6,154 nt of DNA from Candidatus Omnitrophota bacterium. GTDB taxonomy: Bacteria > Ratteibacteria > UBA8468 > B48-G9 > JAFGKM01. Where the stretch lies: the NCBI GenBank assembly GCA_023819545.1, contig JAMWCA010000080.1, positions 1 to 6,154 on the forward strand, written 5' to 3'. Each line of letters begins with the position of its first letter. The first letter of the stretch is position 1. The position numbers and the translations under genes are program-made. The notes under the pieces were generated by a model. It was given only the letters and a program-made list of their open reading frames with translations. It did no database searches and was not told the DNA's origin. Positions 1 to 5,958 of the stretch are shown in pieces.

Positions 1-2309
1 CCTCCAATCACTCCAACTTTCCCATTTATTTTTTTAATTTTCCCTTGTTTCATATTTTTCAAAAATTCTATTCCATCATAAATATTCGGATTTTTTTTAT
101 AAATTTTTGTTTTTGTTCCAATTGAAATGTAAATAGCATCATATTTAGATTCAAGTTCATCTAATTTTATATCTTTACCAAGTCCCTTATTAAAATAAAC
201 TTTAATTCTATCATTCAATATATCTTTTATCTCCTTTTTGACAATCTTATTTGGCAATCTATATTCAGGAATATAATTAACCATTCCTCCAAGCAATTTC
301 CCTTTTTCATATATATCAACATCTATCCCTTCACAGGATAAGAAATAAGCACAGGTAAGTCCTGAAAGTCCACCTCCCACTATTGCTACCTTCTTGTTTA
401 TCCTTGGTTTTAAATATGTAAAATCCTTTAAAGAGAATCCTTTTTTCCATGCATAATCACAAACAAATTTTTTTAAAATTCTTATTCCGATTTCCTGATC
501 AATTTCTTTTCTTCTACACATACTTTCGCATGGAGCATAACACGCATATCCACATATAGATGGGAATGGTAAATCTTTACATATGATTTCATACGCTTTT
601 ACATATTCTTTTTTTTCAATCGCTTCAATATATCTTGGAATATCAATTCCTGCAGGACAAGCATTTGTGCAAGGAGAATATATTAATTTTTTACATTGAC
701 CAGCTCTACAATAATTTAACAATATATGTTCAAGATACTCATCTTTAAAATATTTAATTGTTGTCAAAACTGGATTTGGTGCTGTTTGTCCAAGCCCACA
801 TAAACTTGATTCTCTAATATAATTCCCAAGAGTTTCAAGTTTATTTAAATCTTCAATACAACCATTGCCATTTGCAATTTTTTCAATAATTTCAAGCATC
901 CTTTTTGTCCCAATTCTACAAGGAACACATTTTCCACAGGATTCCTGCTGAGCAAAACTTAAAAAATATCTTGCAAATTCAACAACACAAACTTTATCAT
1001 CGATAACAATCATACCTCCTGAACCCATAATTGAACCAAGTGATGCAAATGTTTCATAGTCAACAGGAGTATTAAAATACTCAACAGGTATACATCCACC
1101 TGAAGGCCCTCCTGTTTGAACTCCTTTTATTTTTCTATCTTTCAAAGAGCCACCACCAATCTCATAAATAATTTTCCATAAAGGTGTGCCAAGTGGAACC
1201 TCAACTAGTCCTGTATTTTTAATTTTCCCAGCAAGCGAAAATATCTTAGTTCCTCCACTTCTTTCTGTTCCAATATGTGAAAAATTTTCTCCAGTTTCAT
1301 TTATGATTATAGGAATATTTGCAAATGTCTCAACATTATTTATACATGTTGGTTTACCGAACAACCCTTTTTCAACAGGGAAAGGCGGTCTTGGTTTTGG
1401 CATACCTCTTTTACCTTCAATTGAAGATATTAATGCGGTTTCTTCCCCACAGACAAAAGCACCAGCACCTTTTTTAATTTCTATATCAAAAGAAAATGAA
1501 GTATTTAAAATATTTTTTCCAAGTAAACCATATTCATAACATTTATTTATTGCCTTTTCAATATGTTCTATTGCAATTGGATATTCCGCTCTAATATAAA
1601 AATATCCTTTTTGTGCACCTATGGTGTAAGCACCTATAAGCATCCCTTCAATAACTTGATATGGAACTCCTTCAAGTAAAGTTCTATCCATAAAAGCACC
1701 TGGGTCACCTTCATCCCCATTACATATTAAAAATTTTTCTTGTTCTTGTCTTATTCTAATTAAGTCCCATTTTAAATAAGTTGGAAAACCAGCACCGCCT
1801 CTTCCTCTTAACTTTGATTTTTTTAATTCTTCAATTACTTTTTCTGGAGAATAATCTTGCATAACTTTTATAAATGAAGAAAAGCCACCATTTTTAATAT
1901 AATCATCAATATTAATCGGGTCTATCTCCCCACATAATTTTAGAACTTTAAATGTTTGATTTTTCAAGAAATTACCATCTTTAATGATAAGAGATTTAAT
2001 GATTTCTTTTTTTTCTGCAGATTTTAAGATTTTATCAATATGTTTCAATGAAATTCTTTCATATATAACAGAACTTCCATTAAAATCAACTTTAACAACA
2101 GGACCTCCTGAACAAAATTTTTGACATCCAGTTGGTATAATTCTTATATTTTTAAAATTATCAATTTTTTCTTTGAATTTATCAAATAATTCAAGTGCAC
2201 CTACTACTCTACAACCAGTTATACAAATCTTTATTTTAACATTATGGTCAATTTTATTTTTTAAATTATCTGCGAAATTTTTGAAATCACTTATATTTTT
2301 AAATTTCAT
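1..2309 (-). CDS. nuoF: NuoF/HydB-like NADH-binding subunit fused to a GltD/NfnB-like FAD-NAD(P)H oxidoreductase; C-terminus missing at window edge
   Basis: The open frame covers 769 complete codons from the ATG at 2309 and runs off the left edge without a stop. Residues 25-100 are a thioredoxin-like [2Fe-2S] domain with Cys29, 33, 62 and 66. Residues 125-525 are the 51-kDa NADH/FMN module: RGRGGAGFPT at 168-177, NGDEGDPGAFMDR at 197-209, GAGAFVCGEETAL at 281-293, and 4Fe-4S ligands CGKCVPC (458-464) plus Cys504. The two C-terminal ferredoxin clusters usual in HydB are absent. Instead a GltD-type Fer4_20 domain begins (Cys547, 551, 586, 590, 594, 598), followed by an FAD Rossmann motif VGGGLSG at 644-650 with the matching YEK and RLP motifs. 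The frame ends at VIGG, the start of the second, NAD(P)H-binding Rossmann fold. It is probably the cytosolic diaphorase subunit that passes electrons between pyridine nucleotides and a partner enzyme. The start overlaps the nuoE stop as ATGA, so translation is likely coupled. Domain calls are firm; the partner enzyme is inferred. Confidence 0.95.
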   Translation of the reverse strand, partial: MKFKNISDFKNFADNLKNKIDHNVKIKICITGCRVVGALELFDKFKEKIDNFKNIRIIPTGCQKFCSGGPVVKVDFNGSSVIYERISLKHIDKILKSAEKKEIIKSLIIKDGNFLKNQTFKVLKLCGEIDPINIDDYIKNGGFSSFIKVMQDYSPEKVIEELKKSKLRGRGGAGFPTYLKWDLIRIRQEQEKFLICNGDEGDPGAFMDRTLLEGVPYQVIEGMLIGAYTIGAQKGYFYIRAEYPIAIEHIEKAINKCYEYGLLGKNILNTSFSFDIEIKKGAGAFVCGEETALISSIEGKRGMPKPRPPFPVEKGLFGKPTCINNVETFANIPIIINETGENFSHIGTERSGGTKIFSLAGKIKNTGLVEVPLGTPLWKIIYEIGGGSLKDRKIKGVQTGGPSGGCIPVEYFNTPVDYETFASLGSIMGSGGMIVIDDKVCVVEFARYFLSFAQQESCGKCVPCRIGTKRMLEIIEKIANGNGCIEDLNKLETLGNYIRESSLCGLGQTAPNPVLTTIKYFKDEYLEHILLNYCRAGQCKKLIYSPCTNACPAGIDIPRYIEAIEKKEYVKAYEIICKDLPFPSICGYACYAPCESMCRRKEIDQEIGIRILKKFVCDYAWKKGFSLKDFTYLKPRINKKVAIVGGGLSGLTCAYFLSCEGIDVDIYEKGKLLGGMVNYIPEYRLPNKIVKKEIKDILNDRIKVYFNKGLGKDIKLDELESKYDAIYISIGTKTKIYKKNPNIYDGIEFLKNMKQGKIKKINGKVGVIG

Positions 2310-2752
2310 TTTAATTCTTTTAAGATTTTTTTTAGTTTTTTATCATCCATATTTCCATAATAACTTGTATTTATCATACATACTGGAGCAAGAAAACAAC
2401 TTCCAAGACACCTGACAATTTGTAATGTAAATCTTTTATCTTTTGTTGTTTCTCCATCTTCAAGATTAAAATCATTTTTTAACATATCAATAATTCTATT
2501 ACCACCTTTGATATGACAAGCAGTTCCATCACAAACTGTAATTAAATATTTCCCCCTTTCTTGAGTTGAAAACTGAGAATAAAAAGTTAATACACCAAAG
2601 ATTTTACTTTTTGGTATTTTCAATTTTTTACATATTTCATCTAATATTTCCAATTTTACATAACCATATTTTTCTTGAATTATTTGTAAAATCTCAACAT
2701 TTGACAGTTTTTTACTTTCTATTTGGTCAAAAATTTTCTTTATTTTAATCAT
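2306..2752 (-). CDS. nuoE: NuoE/HydC-like [2Fe-2S] thioredoxin-fold subunit
   Basis: This 148-residue protein matches the 24-kDa NuoE/HydC family in length and layout. An N-terminal helical part (about 1-65) contains the family-typical EKYGYV and GVLTFYSQF stretches. The C-terminal thioredoxin-like fold carries the [2Fe-2S] ligands Cys74 and Cys79 (CDGTAC) and Cys115 and Cys119 (CLGSC). In the family this cluster exchanges electrons with the FMN of the NuoF-type partner, here encoded immediately downstream with a 4-base ATGA overlap. The start overlaps the end of the MOSC-MogA gene by 8 bases. An AAGGGA Shine-Dalgarno sequence lies 8 bases before the ATG. The neighbours are cofactor genes and a NuoF-GltD fusion, with no other complex I subunits in view. 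A soluble NAD(P)-linked dehydrogenase or hydrogenase is therefore more likely than respiratory complex I. Confidence 0.95.
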   Translation of the reverse strand: MIKIKKIFDQIESKKLSNVEILQIIQEKYGYVKLEILDEICKKLKIPKSKIFGVLTFYSQFSTQERGKYLITVCDGTACHIKGGNRIIDMLKNDFNLEDGETTKDKRFTLQIVRCLGSCFLAPVCMINTSYYGNMDDKKLKKILKELK

Positions 2753-3662
2753 GTGGGAAATCCCTTATCATCTCAATTAAATGAACTATTATATCTTTAA
2801 CAATTTCAAAGTAATCTTTAACTCCATTTAAACTACCAGGGAAATTTATTATCAATGTTTCTCCTTTTATACCACAAATCCCTCTTGAAATAACAGAAAA
2901 TTTAGATTTTTCATATGTCTTTATTCTTAAAATTTCAGATATACCTGGTATCTCTTTTTCTATTACTTCTTTTGTTGCTTCAGGTGTAACATCTCTTTTT
3001 GTAATTCCAGTTCCTCCAGTAGTCAATATTAAATCATATATATTTGAAAACTTATTCAATCTCTCTTTTATTATCTCTTTCTCATCAGGAATTATTTCAT
3101 ATTTTAAAACCTTCCAATTAATTTTTTCACATTCTTCTTTTAAATATTTTCCACTTTCATCTTTTCTCTTACCTTCAAAACAACCATCACTTATAGTTAA
3201 AATACAAACATCAATCTTTGGAATAACTTCAATAATATCCTTTTCTTTTATTATCCCACCTTTAATTACTTTCCCAAATATACCCTCTTTCGGCATAATA
3301 CATTTTCCAACTTTTTTATATATTTCGCAATATTGGTGACAATTTTTTCCAATCTGAGATATTTCAATCAAAGTATCGTTTATTTTCAATTTATCTCCTA
3401 TTTTAAGTTTTCTTAAATCAATTTTTTCAGTAGTTATATTCTCTGCAAAAATCCCTGGTTTTAAATCACCTTTCTTTTTTAAACAAAAAAACTCTTGATT
3501 CATTCTTTCCCAAGATAATAAACTTACCTGTCTTGTTGCACCATATTCAGCATGGCAATCACCTTTAACTCCATAATTTTCAATAAGTTCAATAAACTCA
3601 ACCTTCTTTTTTACTTCTCCTTTCTTTTCTCCGATATTAACTGAATAGACAATCCCTTTCAT
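2745..3662 (-). CDS. MOSC domain-MogA/MoaB molybdopterin-binding fusion protein (molybdenum cofactor biosynthesis)
   Basis: The 305-residue protein has two domains. Residues 1-149 are a MOSC domain: GVKGDCHA (31-38), RQVSLLS (44-50), and the cysteine-rich stretch with Cys108, Cys112 and Cys121 leading into MPKEGIFG (123-130). MOSC domains handle sulfur or molybdenum cofactor, and a conserved Cys is thought to carry sulfur. Residues 150-300 are a MogA/MoaB domain: TISDG (156-160), DESG (168-171), TTGGTG (214-219), RDVTPEAT (223-230) and NFPGS (273-277). This fold binds molybdopterin and adenylylates it before metal insertion. The fusion would join two late steps of Mo/W cofactor handling. The gene heads the overlapping run into nuoE and the nuoF-gltD fusion, so cofactor supply and the redox enzyme are probably co-expressed. 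A lone MoaC lies upstream beyond the restriction cassette. The start has only a weak purine-rich ribosome binding site; no better in-frame start was seen. Confidence 0.93.
   Translation of the reverse strand: MKGIVYSVNIGEKKGEVKKKVEFIELIENYGVKGDCHAEYGATRQVSLLSWERMNQEFFCLKKKGDLKPGIFAENITTEKIDLRKLKIGDKLKINDTLIEISQIGKNCHQYCEIYKKVGKCIMPKEGIFGKVIKGGIIKEKDIIEVIPKIDVCILTISDGCFEGKRKDESGKYLKEECEKINWKVLKYEIIPDEKEIIKERLNKFSNIYDLILTTGGTGITKRDVTPEATKEVIEKEIPGISEILRIKTYEKSKFSVISRGICGIKGETLIINFPGSLNGVKDYFEIVKDIIVHLIEMIRDFPHD
2755..2766 (-). promoter_or_regulatory. nuoE ribosome binding site inside a small hairpin
   Basis: The minus strand reads AAGGGATTTCCC just before CACATG. AAGGGA (2766-2761) is a good Shine-Dalgarno sequence eight bases from the nuoE start. 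Its GGGA can pair with the adjacent TCCC (2758-2755). The site lies in the last codons of the MOSC-MogA gene, so ribosomes finishing that gene would open it. This would favour coupled translation. Confidence 0.4.
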
Positions 3663-3682
3663 TTTCTTTTCTCATTTTTATG

Positions 3683-3698
3683 ATTATATTAATATAAT
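3683..3698 (-). promoter_or_regulatory. 16-base perfect palindrome containing a TATAAT, possible promoter or operator before the MOSC-MogA gene
   Basis: ATTATATTAATATAAT is its own reverse complement and ends in TATAAT on both strands. On the minus strand the TATAAT (3688-3683) lies 20 bases before the ATG at 3662, a plausible -10 position for the MOSC-MogA/nuoE/nuoF operon. No convincing -35 box was seen at 17 bases. It could instead be an operator, or chance in AT-rich DNA. Confidence 0.3.
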
Positions 3699-3706
3699 TT
3701 TTCTTA
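3694..3706. repeat. Left copy of a 13-base imperfect direct repeat flanking the restriction-modification cassette
   Basis: The plus strand reads ATAATTTTTCTTA here and ATAAATTTTCTTA at 5928-5940, identical at 12 of 13 positions. The copies lie in the two short gaps on either side of the cassette. The sequence is AT-rich and of low complexity, so chance is quite possible. Confidence 0.25.
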
Positions 3707-3716
3707 CCGGGACCAT

Positions 3717-4496
3717 CTAATATTCTCCTGACAATTCTAATGATATTTGTTCTATTACCTCACTTAATCTCTTAATATCATCTATGCTATCTATTATAGG
3801 TTTAAGATAATTTTCGTGAAATACAACAAATCCGTTTTGAAGATGAATAAAATACTTATTAAATGCTTGTAACATTCTTTGATATCGTGTTTTGTGTTTT
3901 GCACGGGGACTATTAATCAACTCTTTAAGTTTTTCAATATTTAATACTGAATAAGGAATAGTAATTAAAGTTCTCCTTCTACTTGCACTTCGGGCCTCTT
4001 TTCTTTGAGTAATTTTAGCTACCTGAAATTCTATATCCCGAACTTTTGCATCGATTCCTTTTAAATCTAACTCAGCATTACATTCAAGTGTTAAGTTTTT
4101 GTTTTCCTTTGTGCAAACATATTCAAACAAATAACAGAAATCCAATTGAGTCAATACTGAAATCCATGTCCTATACATTCTCGCTTTAAATCCTTTTTTG
4201 AACCAATCATTTTCTTCAATATCTTTGTTAAAATAATATTTTTTAAAATTTTTAAGCACCTCTTTACTTGCAGGTTTAGTATTTATTTCTTCCCAAAAAT
4301 TTTCAAACCAATCTTCAAAATTCAGGAATTTTCTGTCTTCCCAATAATATTTAAATATCGAAGATAGCGGCAATAACTCATTAGGTAAATCTTGTTCTAC
4401 CCATTTAACATTTTTTAATTCTTCGCGATATTTGTCTAACGGAATTGAACTTAGGAAATCTCTAAATCTTTGCAAATCTTTAATGGGTTCTTTCAT
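3717..4496 (-). CDS. TaqI-family type II restriction endonuclease (predicted target TCGA)
   Basis: From the chosen start the protein is 259 residues, close to TaqI (about 263). Stretches I recognise from TaqI include VEQDLPNELLPL (33-44), ARMYRTW (105-111), ELDLKGIDA (142-150) and LQNGFVVF (219-226). The pair Asp144 and Asp149 has the same five-residue spacing as the acidic pair I remember as catalytic in TaqI (137 and 142). QVAK at 158-161 probably supplies the catalytic lysine. TaqI cuts TCGA and is paired with an adenine methyltransferase, which lies directly upstream here. An upstream ATG at 4526 would add ten residues and overlap the methyltransferase by 28 bases. I prefer 4496: it falls two bases after the methyltransferase stop, has AAAGGG nine bases upstream, and matches the TaqI N-terminus. 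CpG density is about three times that of the redox genes, which suggests transfer. The gene looks intact; activity and exact specificity are inferred. Confidence 0.9.
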   Translation of the reverse strand: MKEPIKDLQRFRDFLSSIPLDKYREELKNVKWVEQDLPNELLPLSSIFKYYWEDRKFLNFEDWFENFWEEINTKPASKEVLKNFKKYYFNKDIEENDWFKKGFKARMYRTWISVLTQLDFCYLFEYVCTKENKNLTLECNAELDLKGIDAKVRDIEFQVAKITQRKEARSASRRRTLITIPYSVLNIEKLKELINSPRAKHKTRYQRMLQAFNKYFIHLQNGFVVFHENYLKPIIDSIDDIKRLSEVIEQISLELSGEY

Positions 4497-4498
4497 AT

Positions 4499-5902
4499 TT
4501 ATAAACCCTTTTTTATTTTTTCCCATTCTTCTTTATTAGGCAAAGGTAGAGTTTTTAATTGGGTTATATTCAGATGATAAGTTATTTCTCTAAAAGTATC
4601 TGTTATATAACGTTTTATATAGTTTGAATTCAGATATTCCACAACATCTTTTTCGCTCATCTCAAAATCAGAATTAAACAAACCTCTTTTTCTCAAAAGA
4701 TGATAAACATCCCCCATCCATGGATAACATTTTTCATCGTAGGCAGCAGCAACTCTACCATTTTCTCTAAATCCTAACCCAACTATGATATGAGGATGAT
4801 CAAAGTATTTCCTAAGATTTTTTACATCTTTCTTTTTAATCCAATAATTTGTAAGATTTTCATATATAATCTCATTGCATTTAAGATTTTTTCCATTTAG
4901 AATAGGTAAATATGAATTATCAGGAATTTTATTTTTAATTATATGTGGATTATTTTTGATTTCTGGAGTTCTTGGAGAAATTTTTATATCATAAATATCG
5001 CCCAATTTATAAGAACAAATTGCTTTTAGTTTATTTGTGTAATCTGTCTCAAAAGTCACTATCTCGCCATTCCATTGAAAATTCACTTTTATTGAATTTA
5101 TCCTATTATTTTTATATTCAAAAAGTTCTAACCTCCTGATAAACTTTTCTGATTTGATAAAATTTAGAATTACCGTAGAAACATTTGCTTCAGGCTTAAA
5201 CACTTGAGAACCTAAATAAATTATCGCAGTTCCTCCATTTCGAGATAAAAAATTTCTAAGTTTTTTAAATTCGTCTAATATCATAAATGTAGCTGGAACA
5301 ATAAAAATTAATTGTCCTTCAGGTTTAAGTAATTTAATGGACTTCTCTATAAACGCTCCATAGACATTATATTTCCCATACCATGTTTCATATAGATTTT
5401 TACATTTCTTTTTTGTTGAATTATCCATTTTTATAGTATAATGTTTAGAAAGACTTGGTATTCCATAAGGTGGATTACCAATAATTAAATCAAAAAAAAT
5501 TTCTGATTGCCATAAAAGATAATCTTCTTTAATCAGTTGAATGTTATTACTATCAATATCTAAATTTCTCAAATAATTGATAATTTCTTGATTTATTTCA
5601 ACTCCAATAAGTTTTGCACGCTTAAAAAGTAAAGGATGATTTCTTTTTATGCCAAATAGAAATTGTGCTAAACCACAGGCTGGTTCTAATATAGAAATAT
5701 CTTTTTTATCGGTTAGTTTACTAAAATCAATTAAGTTAACCATAAAATTAACAATCCATTCAGGTGTAAAAAACATTCCATAATCTTTCTTTATACTTTT
5801 TAGATTATTATTCACTATTAATTGATGTATATTATAATCTAATACTTCTTCTCTTATAAGTAAGGGATTTTTTCTTTTCTGCTTGTATTTTATTTTTTTC
5901 AT
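4499..5902 (-). CDS. M.TaqI-like gamma-class DNA adenine-N6 methyltransferase (predicted target TCGA)
   Basis: This 467-residue enzyme would transfer a methyl group from S-adenosylmethionine to adenine N6, protecting host DNA from the endonuclease encoded next. Motif order is gamma-class: motif X GMFFTPEWIV (42-51), motif I LEPACG (72-77), motif II GVEIN (100-104), motif III KEDYLLW (125-131) and catalytic motif IV NPPYG (143-147). GKYNVYGAFIEKS (176-188), LLKPEG (191-196) and IVPATF (201-206) correspond closely to M.TaqI. The C-terminal half (about 250-467) is the target recognition region and also resembles M.TaqI, for example PILNGKNLK (333-341), VAAAYDEKCYPW (384-395) and YHLNITQLK (442-450). 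It is some 45 residues longer than M.TaqI (about 421), largely from an N-terminal extension. The ATG at 5902 follows ACAAAGG at good spacing. It is the first gene of the cassette, with a likely promoter of its own. TCGA is inferred by homology. Confidence 0.93.
   Translation of the reverse strand: MKKIKYKQKRKNPLLIREEVLDYNIHQLIVNNNLKSIKKDYGMFFTPEWIVNFMVNLIDFSKLTDKKDISILEPACGLAQFLFGIKRNHPLLFKRAKLIGVEINQEIINYLRNLDIDSNNIQLIKEDYLLWQSEIFFDLIIGNPPYGIPSLSKHYTIKMDNSTKKKCKNLYETWYGKYNVYGAFIEKSIKLLKPEGQLIFIVPATFMILDEFKKLRNFLSRNGGTAIIYLGSQVFKPEANVSTVILNFIKSEKFIRRLELFEYKNNRINSIKVNFQWNGEIVTFETDYTNKLKAICSYKLGDIYDIKISPRTPEIKNNPHIIKNKIPDNSYLPILNGKNLKCNEIIYENLTNYWIKKKDVKNLRKYFDHPHIIVGLGFRENGRVAAAYDEKCYPWMGDVYHLLRKRGLFNSDFEMSEKDVVEYLNSNYIKRYITDTFREITYHLNITQLKTLPLPNKEEWEKIKKGL
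4506..4511 (-). promoter_or_regulatory. Ribosome binding site favouring the shorter start of the endonuclease
   Basis: AAAGGG lies nine bases before the ATG at 4496, inside the last codons of the methyltransferase gene. The alternative ATG at 4526 has only GAAG immediately next to it, which is too close. This site is the main sequence reason for choosing 4496. Confidence 0.5.
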
Positions 5903-5912
5903 ATTTTTTCAT

Positions 5913-5919
5913 CCTTTGT
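5913..5919 (-). promoter_or_regulatory. Ribosome binding site of the methyltransferase gene
   Basis: ACAAAGG ends ten bases before the ATG at 5902 and supports that start. Two other ATGs nearby, at 5922 and 5912, are out of frame with the methyltransferase. Confidence 0.55.
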
Positions 5920-5924
5920 CATAA

Positions 5925-5953
5925 ATTATAAATTTTCTTATTAGTTAAGTGAA
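5925..5953 (-). promoter_or_regulatory. Candidate sigma-70 promoter for the restriction-modification cassette
   Basis: On the minus strand TTCACT (5953-5948) is followed after 17 bases by a perfect TATAAT (5930-5925). This lies in the short gap between moaC and the methyltransferase. Four of six bases match the -35 consensus and all six match the -10. Transcription would start near 5918, giving a leader of only about 16 bases. The DNA is AT-rich, so TATAAT alone is weak evidence; correct spacing and position raise it. Confidence 0.4.
5928..5940. repeat. Right copy of the 13-base imperfect direct repeat flanking the cassette
   Basis: It is the partner of the copy at 3694-3706 with one mismatch, in the same orientation. 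It overlaps the upstream part of the candidate -10 and spacer of the cassette promoter, so the likeness may come from AT-rich promoter sequence and not from an insertion event. Confidence 0.25.
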
Positions 5954-5958
5954 TAAAA

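Noticed and set aside
1186..1539. Plus-strand open frame of 117 codons.
   Set aside because: It lies opposite the conserved NADH/FMN core of the NuoF module, whose motifs are unmistakable on the minus strand. Its own translation resembles no family.
2173..2415. Plus-strand open frame of 80 codons with hydrophobic stretches.
   Set aside because: It crosses the nuoE/nuoF junction on the opposite strand. The apparent membrane segments come from T-rich antisense of Lys-rich and Asn-rich coding sequence.
2566..2748. Plus-strand open frame of 60 codons.
   Set aside because: It is an antisense shadow of nuoE, Phe- and Leu-rich for the same compositional reason.
1..2752. Respiratory complex I (nuo) operon.
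   Set aside because: NuoF is fused to a GltD-type domain, and nuoE lies beside cofactor genes, not beside nuoD or nuoG. No membrane subunits are present.
3700..3716. GC-rich patch ACCGGGACC after the endonuclease stop, considered as a terminator or attachment site.
   Set aside because: It forms no stable stem and has no T-run in the direction of transcription. It has no second copy in the window.
4497..4526. Upstream start of the endonuclease at 4526, overlapping the methyltransferase by 28 bases.
   Set aside because: It lacks a properly spaced ribosome binding site, and the ten extra residues (MGKNKKGFIN) have no counterpart at the TaqI N-terminus. It is still possible, so the choice is not certain.
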